Positions 1-9,842 of a stretch of 48,221 nucleotides of DNA are shown piece by piece. The notes under the pieces were generated by a model that saw nothing but the letters and a program-made list of their open reading frames with translations, was not told where the DNA came from and did not search any database. Every line of letters begins with the position of its first letter. Positions within the stretch are counted from its first letter, which is position 1. The stretch is taken from NCBI GenBank assembly GCA_029298735.1, contig JANSLP010000257.1:1-48221 (forward strand), written 5' to 3'. This DNA comes from Ophiostoma sp. CBS 140.51. Lineage: Eukaryota; Ascomycota; Sordariomycetes; Ophiostomatales; Ophiostomataceae. The translations under genes were made by a program, and so were the position numbers.

Positions 1-419
1 TTAAAAAAAAAAACATTTATCATGTTTTCTTAATCCACACAAAAACATACAGGGATTTTCTTCAAAAGACTTACAGATAAATCACAAGGACACCAAATAA
101 ACAGACTCACACATAATTTGAGCAATAGCCATCTTGTGTATTATTTGAAATTCATATTGTTGCATTGCCGAGTATCAGAGTATCTCTTTCTTTTGAATTA
201 ACCCTTTCCCCAATGTCCCATCCTTACTTGTACACGTGGCTCAAAATAAAAGACAAAAAAAAGAAGCAAAACAAACAAATCCCTAACATAGATGAACAAC
301 AAACAACCAAATAACCTCATACACCATCAAAATAAAGTAAGACCACATCCCCGCCTATTGCCCGCCTACCAGCGTCCGCTGAGCGCAGCCAAAATTGCCC
401 CGCATGGATTGACGCCGTC
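1..419. other. AT-rich 3' flank of the RSC7 gene
   Basis: No open frame of interest is visible. The stretch is A/T-rich with several A-runs and follows the stop codon of the minus-strand gene to its right. It probably holds that gene's 3' UTR and polyadenylation region. Nothing else is seen. Confidence 0.6.
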
Positions 420-2203
420 CTACAGCATCATGGCATAAGGCACAATGGCCTTGTCAATGACGGGCTCGCGGCGGCTCATGTTGGACTCCTCGTCGCCCCA
501 CTTGCCGAACCACGTTTGCTCGTTGTCGACCGCGGCGTCGAAAGCAGCGCGGCATTCGTCCGGCAGCAAGTCGCGAATGTCGTCGGACACCGAGCCCAAA
601 CCCCGGAAGGACGCCAAAAAGTCGGACTTTTTGTTACTATCGGCAGTGTCGTCCGCGTCAATCCGGTAGCGGTCGTAGGCGGTCGGGGCGATTCCGGCGG
701 GCGGTGTTTCGAGGTGCATATCGGCGACATAAAAGTTGCGGGCCACCAGTGGAGAGAGCACGGGAAACGTGCTGGTGGGTTCTTGGGTGGACTCATCCTC
801 GACCAGAACGGCCCGCGCCCGTTGGGGCTGCATGCTGGCCGGGTATTGGATGATATTGGTGTGGATGTCGTAGACGCCCTCGAGAGTGGTGCCCCGTGCC
901 GCCGTCAGCATGCTATTGAAACTGCTGGCCTCGCGCGCGTGCTCGAGCTGCCAGTTGTAGTCGTTGACGGCGACGCGGCGCTTCTTGGCGTCAGCAGCGG
1001 CTTTGTACAAAGCTTGGGAGGCGGCGCCACCACCCACGGCACCACCGGCTCCGCCCGCACCACCCGCACCGCCGCCCAGACCGGAGGGCCCACCAGCGGC
1101 ATGGTACACTGCACTGGCACCGTGCCAGGCCACGTACTGGTTCTTGTTGTAGGGTTCACCGGGGACAAAGTGGTCGTTGGGGTCGGCCAGGGCGCCCTCC
1201 ACCACGGGGGGTGCACTCTCTTCCTCGTAGGCTAGCGTGTAGTCGTCCGTGACGCGGCGGCCGCCGACGATAATGAGTGCGCCAAACTCGCGGAACACGG
1301 AACGCGCCGTGACGATACCAATGGCGCGGCCCTTGTAGCTGTGCGGGATGATTTCGCGCTCAATCATGTCGCGCTTCTCGTCGTCGCCGACAATAATCTT
1401 GTACAACCGCTTGTGCTTGGTGAAGAACAAATAGGAATCGCGGAAGCCTACACAACGTGCCGGCTCTGTTGACAACATGTAGAGTCGCGTGCCGCGACCG
1501 GCCACGGTAAATGTGCGGCACCGGTACTCCCGCCCGCCCTGCAGGTTGCCGTCCTTGTCGACCTTGGTCTCGCCCTCGGCATCTTCCGGCAGGTCCAGTT
1601 CGTCATTGACAATATCGACAACGTTACCGTCCTTGTCAATCACCTGCTGCTGGGGCCCGCCGCCGCCGTGGCCGTCTTGACGGTCGCCCTTGCGGCCGCC
1701 ACGCCCGCGCCAGCCACCACGGCCGCGTCTCCTGGGCGTTCCCACCTCGCCGCGTTCCTTCGCAGCCGCCGCTGCTTGTGCCGCTGCAATCTCGCTCTCG
1801 CTCATGGGCACTTCGACCATGCCGTCCCAGTCTGGCGGCCGGTTTTTGGGCGGCCGGCCCAGGCGTTTGCGGCGGATCATCATGACGGGGGCCGGTGAGG
1901 CGGCGGCCGAAGGGGCACCGGAGGCAGCCCCGGATGCGTCGTCGGCCGTATCGTTGTTTTCGTTGTTGTCGTTTTCTGGCTTGTGATCGTCATCGCCATT
2001 GTGTGGTTCGTCGGCCGCTTCGGCCGCGTCGGCCACTTCGGCCGCGTCGGCCATTACTTCGTCTTCCGCCGGGTCGAGATTCTTGGGTGTTCGCTCTGAG
2101 TCGTTAGCAGTGTTCACCTAAAAGGGCATCGTCGAGACCTACCAAGAGCTGCGGCAGCGCGTCGTGCTGCTGCACGCCCAGAGCGCCGCCCGTATTCGAC
2201 CAT
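420..2203 (-). CDS. RSC7: RSC7/Npl6-Swp82 family subunit of RSC/SWI-SNF chromatin remodelling complex
   Basis: Predicted nuclear subunit of an ATP-dependent chromatin remodelling complex of the RSC/SWI-SNF type. My model has two exons, complement(420..2095, 2143..2203), giving 578 residues. The long frame has no ATG at its 5' end. A 47-bp intron (donor GTAGGT, branch GCTAAC, acceptor CAG) joins it in phase to a 20-codon first exon starting at ATG 2203 and rich in Arg/Ala. The N-terminal 200 residues are acidic and low-complexity, with an AT-hook-like RKRLGRPPKNRPP at about 96-108 and an RGG-like patch near 143-155. The conserved CRC-subunit domain follows at about 198-310, with EYRCRTF, RLYMLSTEPARCVGFRDSY and IPHSYKGRAIGIVTARSVFR. 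A Gly-rich insert (about 355-385) precedes the C-terminal half. Family assignment is strong; the first exon is inferred from splice signals and phase alone. Confidence 0.9.
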
Positions 2204-3115
2204 CGTGGCCAGTCGTCAGGGTAAAAGGGGGGCAGTCGTCAATTGGGAGTCGTGTTGTTATCGTGGATGTTGTTATCGTGGATGTTGTGATGTTGATGCG
2301 CTGCGCTGTTGATGGTGATGGGGTCGCCTTCGTGGAGCTTTGCTGGATGGACCCTTTTGCGATTGGAGATTCGATTTGCTATTTGCTTCCAAACTGCTCT
2401 AGATTGGCTTTTTGCGAATGCGAAACGACGCGGCGCGACCAACCGTGACAAGGGCCAAAAAGGGTGGGCCAGATCTGGGTGGATGACTAAGGCCGTAAAT
2501 ATAGTGCAAATAGCACTGTATGTACACTGTGCCTTACCAACTCTTATTGTTTACATCCAGGGTGATACTTGAATTTTCTGGTTTTAATTTACTTTACTTA
2601 TTCTAAATTTTTTCTCGGGATTTTCATTCTATTCATTTATCAAAAAATGGCTCAAATTTGAGGGCTGTGTTGTGAAGTAAGAAGGAGGTTCACGCATGGC
2701 GATCACCAGCCGTTGTTCTGTCTCTCACTCTTTCTTTCATTCTCATTCTCCCATTCTCATTCTCTCATCCTCTCTTTCTCTCATAATTACTCCCCGTACT
2801 TAATCATTTATGCTCATTATTTTCTGTTACTTTTCATAGTATTTAATGTCCAAATTTTCGCATTGTCCCTTTTGCACTCTGCCGTTCCCGGCTGTCGATC
2901 ATCCTGGAGGGAGGCTGCCAGTGGACGACATCCAAAGAAGGTGTGGCACGGCTCGTAGTCCCATGTATCAGGTTGTCGGGAATCCAGCGAGTTGGGTAGA
3001 CATGTAGAGAGGGAGAAGAGGATGAGTGTATCGAGAGGAAACATCATGTATCGTAAAGTGTCCGAATGCTTCTCCCATCATCACCAACAAAGTAAATACT
3101 GATACCACCACCACA
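2204..3115. other. Divergent intergenic region with pyrimidine tract
   Basis: This lies between RSC7 (-) and the small gene starting at 3116 (+). It holds a 15-bp direct repeat near 2254 and a T/C-rich tract at about 2713-2795 (repeated TTCTCAT). Such tracts are common upstream of fungal plus-strand start codons. No convincing gene is seen. Confidence 0.5.
2254..2283. repeat. 15-bp tandem duplication
   Basis: The unit GTTGTTATCGTGGAT occurs twice head to tail and a diverged third copy begins (GTTGTGAT). It lies 50 bp upstream of the predicted RSC7 start codon, so it is in that gene's 5' UTR or promoter. Confidence 0.85.
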
Positions 3116-3680
3116 ATGTCCAGCATCATCACATCAGACCCGCCGTCCACGGCCCGCACCACCTCCCCGTCACGTCGGGGACCCATCACTACAATGTCAT
3201 CGGCTGCCACCGCCGCCTTGGGTGCCGCCGCCGCCACACTGCGTCTTTTCGGGATACTGTCGGATGTGTCGTTGAGGACGGCCGAGAAGGGGAAGGCCGT
3301 CGACAACGGCTACGACAGTGACTCCTCGTCGTCGTCCAACGACTCTGTCGACTTGATTCGCGGAATGCGCCAGTCGCGCCGCCGGGACTACTCCCCCGAG
3401 ACGGACCTCGCTTTGTCCGGGCTGGCAGCATATGACCTGCCCGTAGCGACAATGGGGGCGTACTGTAAGCACAAAGTAGCCGGGGAGCGGCGTCTTTTGT
3501 TGTCGATGCCACTAACAAGATAGACTGGTACTTTTAGGTGTCGTCGTCGTCGTCGTTGTCGCCGTTGTCGTCGTTGTCGTCGTTGTCGCTGTTGTCGCTG
3601 TTGTCGTCGTTGTCGCTGCATTATCTGTCGTTACATTTCCTTTGTCATTCTGTCCACATTGTCACAAATTAAATATATAA
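3116..3680 (+). CDS. Small hypothetical protein with repeat-encoded poly-valine C-terminal membrane segment
   Basis: I do not recognise a family. The proposed model is join(3116..3464, 3538..3680), 163 residues. The 73-bp intron has a textbook donor (GTAAGC), branch (CACTAAC) and acceptor (TTTTAG). Exon 1 gives a Ser/Thr/Ala-rich N-terminus, an Asp/Ser run (DSDSSSSSNDS) and a short basic stretch RQSRRRDY. Splicing at phase 1 puts exon 2 in the valine frame of a GTC/GTT repeat. Residues 118-142 hold 22 Val and 3 Ala, followed by a short tail ending in CPHCHKLNI. That segment would be a single membrane span near the C-terminus. Without splicing the frame stops at 3523. ATG 3116 has a good context; an in-frame ATG at 3026 also exists. 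A pyrimidine tract at 2.7 kb is consistent with a plus-strand promoter. Existence of the gene is inferred. Confidence 0.4.
3540..3620. repeat. Imperfect GTC/GTT trinucleotide repeat
   Basis: About 27 tandem triplets, mostly GTC and GTT with a few GCT/GCC. The pattern is regular at the codon scale. It lies in the proposed second exon of the gene starting at 3116, where it reads as valine and alanine. Confidence 0.9.
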
Positions 3681-3863
3681 ATATATATTCTCAACGTCTT
3701 TTCAACCAAATTATGTCGTTCCTTTCTATATGCAAGCTAAGAGGATATTCGTAGTGATGGTGGTAATTAAAGAAATACTGTGCGTGGGAGTAAATCAAAA
3801 CAACATCCGCCAATGGTATTCGCGAGGAAGAGGAGGTCAAAGAAATCAACAGAATGCATACGG

Positions 3864-6391
3864 TTATTGCGACAGCGCAAGACACGCGTCCACAGCGAGG
3901 CCGACCCTAGATTGTTAGCGATGAACGTAGGCAGCGGGAGACTATTTTGAATACGTGGCAAGTCTTACCGTCCCTCCTTCTGGTAGACGACATCGCTGAT
4001 AATGTCGCGGTCTAGATCGGGAAACATGCCGGCCAAAGTCTCGACAATGTTGGCGTGCTCGACGCGGTGGAGACGCTGGGCCTCGGCGGTCTCGGCAGAG
4101 GCCTGGCGGGCGGCAGCCTCTTCGGCACTCAGCTGTCTTCTGGGACCACCGGCAGGTGTTCCTTCACCTTCGCCCCCAGTTCTCCCCCGTTCCTCTTCTG
4201 CCGACTCCTCCGAAAACAACCTGCCAATGGTGGAGAGTGGCCTCTGGATGGTCCTCAAGAGCCCCGTCACGACATCCCTTTCGGCGTCGTCGTCACCATC
4301 GTCCCCCTCTTGGTCGGCCTCGTCGCCACTTTTTGGGGGTGCTGCCCTCGGTGAGCGCGGCGTTCTTGGCCGGTCCGAGTCGGCAGACCTCCGAGGGGTG
4401 GACGGTTCACCGGGGGGTTGTAAAGAGTCACCCGTCTTCGAGGGGGCCGCCTCTTTAGCGGTCTCACCGTCCTGGTCCTCCGGCGGTATGGGCAACGGCG
4501 GCGACGCCGCCCGGTGCCGCTCGGCAATGGCCGACACCGCGGCCTCGACATTCTGCTCAAACTCTTCGTCCGTAATCGTAAGCGTCGTGCGGTCCATGTT
4601 CTCGATAAACTGGACGGCACCCATCAAGGACGACAGGTAGTAGCCCGCCTCACCGCCCAGCTTGTCCTGGTTGCGGAAGCGCAGAATGTACTGGACGTTG
4701 GACACCAAATGGTCGGGGTTGGCTTGGAGGACGACGTAGATGAGGAGCGGCATAAACGAGTCGGCGGACTCGTCGGCCTTGTTGTGCTTCAGGAGACCAA
4801 AGATTACTTTGCAGCAGTTGAGGACACAGATAATCTTGTCGCGTGGTGCGCGGTAGCTCTTGATTTTGAGGAGTTCCTGCTGGGCCAGCCTCAGAAAACG
4901 GCGGCTCGAGTCGACCTCGACGGGGGCAATGTCGAGATGACGCTCGCGGACCCAGCCGTAAATTGTAATTTTTTGTGACAAAACTTCATCCCGCTCGACA
5001 TCTTCTTGGTGCTGCCCGCGCCGGCCGGGTCCCATGGGGCGTTCACCGCCACGCCGCTTGGGTTTAGCGCCCGGGATGGGCTGCGGTGGGGGGATGGCGG
5101 GTGAGAATGTTTGCGAGTACAGCCGGTTCATGACGAGTTTCTCCATCCCCTCACGGGCATTGTCGAACTCGGCATCACTGAGGTCTCGCCAGACTTCACA
5201 GACGGCCATTTTGTTCGCGATAAAGGCCAAAAAGTCGCTGATAATCTTGACCTGTTCGTGGACCATCCACTGTTTCTTGGCAAACTCGGACAGAAACGAC
5301 TTGAGGTAGCGGGCGACGGGGTCGGCCTTTTTGTGGCGGAGCTGTTCGAGGAAGCGGTGGAAGTCGAAGGGCAGGACGGGTTCGGGTTCGGGGGCTGGTG
5401 GAGGTGGGCGGTGGAGGGAGACGGTGGGCGACAATGGTGTGTCGTCCGTTGAGGCGGCGCCAGCCGCCGAGGGCGTCCCAGATGTGGCAGCGTCTGCTGC
5501 CGCAGCCGCACCACCCTCGGCACCATCCTTTGGCGGCACCGGCGGTCCACGGTCTTCGCCTTCGCCCTTGTCGGCTGTCGTCTCCTCTGTGTCGTCGCCG
5601 GCTGCGCCGGCTCCTCCACTTTCGTCGGGCATCGCCTTGACACTCTCTTTAATGTGCTGTGCCAACCCAGGAGCCAGCGGTTCGAGACTCGACTTGCGGG
5701 GTGGATGCGTCCCAGAAGTACCAGTGGTCGTTGGTGCCAGCATCGGCGCCGCAATCTCGAGCCGTGGACTCATCACCTCTTCTTCGCCCGGCCCGCCGCC
5801 GTCGCCACTGAACTGCTCCATAATCGTCTGGATCTCGATGCCGCTAGAAGCAGTGTTGGCGTTGTCATCGTCGCTCAAGTAGCGGCGGTCTTCATCGGCG
5901 TCCGCGTCGGACCGATGGGACGCGGCATTCGAGGGCGACCGGGAAGGCGGGTGGGAGGTGGTCAGTGGTGTGGCCGGGGTTGGGTCGACATAGGTGGAGG
6001 CCGAGGTGGGGGATAGCGACAAGGCAGCCAAGGGTGTCAAAGGAGGTTTGAGTGTGGCGACGGAGGCGTCAATGGTCTCCTTGTGGTCATCGTCGTCTTC
6101 CTTTTTCTGCTCCTCCTCATCCAGTCCCTCCGGATCGTCAAAGGGGTCGTAGGGTTTTGGTTGGTCGTCGGTGTCGTCTGTTGACTTGGATTGTGCCGAG
6201 TCTGCTGTCGCAGTTTCCCGTGTAGACTCTGTCGCTGTGGCTGCCGCAGCTCCAGCTCCATCTCCATCTCCATCTCCAGCTGCAGCTCCAGTCTTGTCCT
6301 CCTCCATGCTCGACTCGTCTACGCGGCTCTGCCCGCTTGCATTCGCATCCTCGGGAGAGGCAGTTGGTGTGTCGGTGTCGTGTGATGACAT
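3864..6391 (-). CDS. VPS9: VPS9-domain guanine nucleotide exchange factor for Rab5/Vps21, with C-terminal CUE domain
   Basis: Activates Rab5-type GTPases on endosomes and is needed for vacuolar sorting. Model: complement(3864..3906, 3969..6391), 821 residues. The first 340 residues are low-complexity, acidic and Ser/Pro-rich. A helical bundle (about 342-430, starting FDFHRFLEQLRHKKADPVAR) leads into the VPS9 domain (about 475-615). The core SADSFMPLLIYVVLQANP and GEAGYYLSSLMGAVQFIENM carry the conserved Asp544 and Tyr585 region used for exchange. A CUE ubiquitin-binding domain (about 783-821) ends the protein. The long frame stops at a TAA inside a GGTAAG donor. A 62-bp intron (branch GCTAAC, acceptor CTAG) restores the CUE end as RVGLAVDACLALSQ and stop. 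The protein is longer than yeast Vps9 because of the disordered N-terminus. ATG 6391 is the first Met of the frame. Confidence 0.95.
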
Positions 6392-8115
6392 ACAGGGGCG
6401 TGGAAGTGGATAGAAATGTTCGTATGTCGTCGTGGTAGGTGTTCGTGTTGGTGGTGAAGTCGTTCAGTTGTCCCCGGATGCTCGAGGCTACTCCAGGTAA
6501 ATGAAGAAAAGGAGGGGCTGTCGCGGACCGTTGCTCGTGTCAGTGCTGGCTGATTAGTGCGGGTCCTCTCTCTTTTTGGACTGCCCGCGTGGCCCTGGGC
6601 AACTGACGTCGTGGCGTATTTTGGGCGTGGCTTCCTTTTGCGGGCACTCCACGGGCGCTTGCGGGCACTGTAAGCTCAGGGTTTTAGGGGACTGTTGGGC
6701 TACTTTACACGGAGAGAGCGGGGTCGTCTGGGGGCCCTTTGAGTGGATAGCGGCGGCTCGAGGCGGATGCTAATCTTGGAGATTGCATTGTTGAGATACC
6801 GCCTTGTTGATTGACACAACCAACGGCCTTACGACATCATTCCTTTATCATTTATCATTTTGCCTTTGTCTATATACAGAGTATGATAGATCTGCTGAAA
6901 AAGAAAGCCAACTGGATTACATAAGGACACAATAGTCGACTACCAAAGGCACACAAGAGGGTCATCGTAGCCGTTATCTGATTCTTCTGTTTCGACCCTT
7001 TTTACAGTGTTTTGTCAAAGACCCGTTCTATTTTGGTCCTTTAGTTTCAGCCTCGTACTCATACGTATCCTTTTGTATTTATTCTGAAATTTATTTGCAA
7101 TTAATTTGCGATTATTTGCAATTATTTATTGTTCTCATTGAAGTCACTACGGACTTATGTCGAAAACGGACATTAGCTTGGTGTGGTTTTAGTGGTGGTT
7201 TTAGTGGTGGTTTTGCTAACCACACTGCTCACTGTTACCTCCGGTTTTCCTCCCCGGAATTGACCAGCTTTGAGTACTCCCCAATTCCGCATCAACTCCG
7301 TGTCGGCGACCGTTGACACCGCTTGTCGCCGTAGCCTCGCCGTATTTCCTTGTCTCCTTTTCGGGACGGAGTTCTATGTCAGAAAGGAGTACTTGTTGTC
7401 GAGAGGGTGCTGCTAACGGCACTGTCGCCAAGACGCTTTCTTGTGTCAGCTGTGAATGCCAAGTGCAGTCTTTCCAATGTCACTCTGACAAGGACGGCAA
7501 GAAGGTATCGCAACGACTGCCAGAAGCTTCTTTACCGTGGTTGTTTCTCCTTCGTTAATGATATCGTATTCCATTGCCTTTTGTTTATTTGCCATTATGT
7601 ATCTTCCCACTCGATTGTTGTCCAAGTCTCCTTTCGATTTTGGCCCTCAATCTTGAGAGATCGTCGGTCATTTGGAATACAACCTGCGTGAGCGGAAAGA
7701 GAGCGGAACTTCTCTAAATGTACTCGTTGTACCTGTTGTATTACCTGTTGTATACCTGTTTTACAGTACGTGCATGCGAACTTTGCTCCAACTGCGCCGC
7801 TTTCACTGCGCTTTCAATGTTCCCCAAGTAAGATTTCGACCAGACGCGGACTTGGCAAAGACACATCTCTCTGGGCCAACTTTCAAGGAAAACTACCCTG
7901 TACGTGGACTGTACATTTAGAGTTTAAACGGCTGCAACAAGTACTCCTCCGGAGTCGACAGGACGGGATGCAATGTTCCATCTCATTTGTATATAAGTCG
8001 TTCTTTTCCTCTTCTTCATTCTTCTTGGCAACTCACACTCATCATCATCATCATCATCACACTCTTGCACACTTACATCACTCTTACATTTCTTCATACT
8101 ACCATCACCACCGCA
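6392..8115. other. 1.7-kb divergent intergenic region
   Basis: This separates VPS9 (-) from the oxidoreductase (+). It contains short direct repeats: ATTTGCAATT/ATTTGCGATT copies at about 7090-7125, and three copies of GTGGTTTTAGTG-like units at about 7180-7215. A TATA box lies at 7990. A CAT-triplet run sits at about 8040-8060 in the probable 5' UTR. No gene with coding-like base use is seen. Confidence 0.5.
7990..7997 (+). promoter_or_regulatory. TATA box of the MDR oxidoreductase gene
   Basis: TATATAAG lies 119 bp upstream of the chosen ATG at 8116, a normal spacing for a fungal TATA-dependent promoter. In fungi TATA-box genes are often inducible; that regulation is inferred. Confidence 0.55.
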
Positions 8116-9159
8116 ATGCCCATCAAAGCTGCCGTCTGCGAGGCCGCCCAGACGGCCCTCGTCGTCAAGGACGTCGACGGTCCTGTGTCGCCGCCTGCCA
8201 AGGGTTCGGTGGTTATCCGCACCGCCGCCGTCGCCATCAACCCGTTTGACTGTGCCATGCAGGCGTACGGATCGACCTTTTTCCCGTTTTTGTCGTTTCC
8301 GGCCGTCTTTGGCGAGGATGTCGCGGGGACCATCGAGGAGGTGGCCGACGATGTCACTGACTTTCAGGTTGGCGACAGAGTGGCCGGCCTGAGCCAGCGC
8401 CAAGGGTTCCAGGAACGGGCGGTCCTGCTGGTGCACATGGCCTACAAGGTGCCTCCTTCCATCTCGTGGGCTGACGCAGCGACGCTCCCCATGGGCGTGG
8501 TCGTGTCCATTTTTGGGTTGTTCCATAAAGACTACCTGAATTTGCGTATGCCTTCAGTGGCACCCTCCGTTGACAGCCCTCCTGCTGGAGGGCTCAGAGA
8601 CGTGGTCCTCGTCTGGGGCGCCTCCACGTCCGTCGGAAGCCAGGCCATCCAGCTGGCCGCCGCGGCGGGCTACGAAGTCGTCACGACGGCGTCCCCGAAG
8701 CGGTTCGACTATGCCAAAAGTATTGGGGCCACTCACGTTTTCGATTACTCGTCCCCCTCCGTCGCCGACGACATTAAGAAGGCGACCGAAGGGAGGAGAT
8801 TAGTTGGCGCCTTCTGCAACGGCGGCATCGTCCCTGGGTCGTTCCCCGGCATTATTCGTGCCTGCGCCGACGTCGTCCGCGGCACGGCCCGTCCGTTCTT
8901 GGCGCTGACCATGGTGATGCCCGCCGAGGGTGTCCCTGAGGGTGTCGAGGGCAAGTTTATTGCGGGCGTGCACGACGACCCAGACTTTTCGCTCAAGTTT
9001 TTGGGGGCGGACGGCTACATCCCGCGCGCCCTGGCGGCGGGCACGCACAAGATTGCACCCGAGGCGCGTATCGCTGGCCACGGCCTGGAGGCCGTGCAGG
9101 GTGCCATGGACACGCTCAAAGCCGGTGTGTCGGCCACCAAAGTGGTGGTCACCTTGTAG
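8116..9159 (+). CDS. MDR-superfamily zinc-independent NAD(P)H oxidoreductase (alcohol dehydrogenase/enoyl reductase-like)
   Basis: Probable cytosolic NADPH-dependent reductase of the medium-chain dehydrogenase family; the substrate is unknown. The protein has 347 residues with no intron. The N-terminal GroES-like fold contains INPFDCAMQ and FGEDVAGTIEEVADDVTDFQ. The Rossmann fold has the dinucleotide motif WGASTSVGSQAIQLAAAAGY (about 167-186), followed by ATHVFDYSS. The usual catalytic-zinc ligand motif GHE is absent, as in quinone oxidoreductase and trans-acting enoyl reductase members. I chose ATG 8116 over an in-frame ATG at 7987. The 43 codons between are T/C- and CAT-rich, include the TATA region and look like 5' UTR. 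It converges on the GFA gene 269 bp downstream. It resembles solitary detoxification or secondary-metabolism reductases; no cluster genes adjoin it. Confidence 0.88.
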   Translation: MPIKAAVCEAAQTALVVKDVDGPVSPPAKGSVVIRTAAVAINPFDCAMQAYGSTFFPFLSFPAVFGEDVAGTIEEVADDVTDFQVGDRVAGLSQRQGFQERAVLLVHMAYKVPPSISWADAATLPMGVVVSIFGLFHKDYLNLRMPSVAPSVDSPPAGGLRDVVLVWGASTSVGSQAIQLAAAAGYEVVTTASPKRFDYAKSIGATHVFDYSSPSVADDIKKATEGRRLVGAFCNGGIVPGSFPGIIRACADVVRGTARPFLALTMVMPAEGVPEGVEGKFIAGVHDDPDFSLKFLGADGYIPRALAAGTHKIAPEARIAGHGLEAVQGAMDTLKAGVSATKVVVTL

Positions 9160-9287
9160 GGTGTGTGTAGACAGATAAATTCAGTTTGATTGTCAATAAA
9201 TAAGTACATTCGCTCCATGCTCCTTCCTATCCTTTCTTCGCTTCATAAAATACATCCTGTCCCCCGTCGTCGCCAGTAGACACAGAA

Positions 9288-9408
9288 AGATACAGAGAGG
9301 TTGCTCGTCGACTCTGAGAGTAGTCATGCTGCGAACAGCATGAGATACAGAGAGATTGCCCGTAGCCGCTTCGCGGCTACTGTCGACAGTCGACAGTCAA
9401 CAGTCGAC
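9288..9408. repeat. Direct repeats with perfect hairpins between convergent genes
   Basis: AGATACAGAGAG occurs at 9288-9299 and 9343-9354 (55-bp period). Copy one is followed by the hairpin CATGCTG-CGAA-CAGCATG (9325-9342). Copy two is followed by GTAGCCGC-TTC-GCGGCTAC (9362-9380) and then several GTCGACAGTC-type repeats (9382-9408). The cluster lies in the short spacer between the 3' ends of two genes, so a role in 3' end formation is possible but inferred. Confidence 0.7.
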
Positions 9409-9428
9409 TCTCGTCGACTTTCTCCGTC

Positions 9429-9842
9429 TCACAACGGCCCCGGCGACTGCCGCCTCTCCACTCCCTCCAACTCCTTCTGATCCATCAACCGACTATTCAC
9501 CCCGATATTCAAGTGGTCTGCATTCTTCGGGCCGGCAAAACACGTCCAGTGGGTCAGGCACCCACAGTGCGCACACCGGCAGAAAGCCAAGTCGGTGCGT
9601 TTGATGTCGGTGCGAAGGTACGCGGAAAGCCCCGGTAGGGGCTCTGCCGACTTCGCCACAGGGTCGGAGGCCGGCACAGACGGCTGCCCCTTCACATCGA
9701 TCGTGACTTGGTCCGTCTTGTAGTAGGCCCAGACGCCGCCGAGTTTGTAGCACACCGTGCACAGGCACTCGTTGAGGAATTCGGGCGGGCCGGGCACGGT
9801 GACGCGGACGTTGCCGCAGTGGCAGGTGGCGGCGAGGGTCAT
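9429..9842 (-). CDS. GFA/CENP-V family zinc-binding protein
   Basis: Small (137-residue) single-domain protein of the glutathione-dependent formaldehyde-activating (GFA)/CENP-V fold. Most fungal members have no proven substrate. Zinc ligands are visible in order: CHC at 7-9, CLCTVC at 26-31, and CRCAHCGC at 88-95. This is the CxC ... CxxC ... CxxC spacing expected for the two structural zinc sites and the catalytic one. The length is typical for the family. The gene is intronless and converges on the MDR oxidoreductase. Both could act in small-aldehyde detoxification, but that link is only inferred from adjacency. The C-terminus (about 120-137) is unremarkable. Confidence 0.9.
   Translation of the reverse strand: MTLAATCHCGNVRVTVPGPPEFLNECLCTVCYKLGGVWAYYKTDQVTIDVKGQPSVPASDPVAKSAEPLPGLSAYLRTDIKRTDLAFCRCAHCGCLTHWTCFAGPKNADHLNIGVNSRLMDQKELEGVERRQSPGPL

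Noticed and set aside
516..1235. 239-codon plus-strand ORF opposite RSC7
   Set aside because: It is a shadow of the GC-rich third positions of RSC7; no domain and no promoter context.
3388..3621. Minus-strand ORF rich in Arg and Gln
   Set aside because: It is only the reverse reading of the GTC/GTT repeat.
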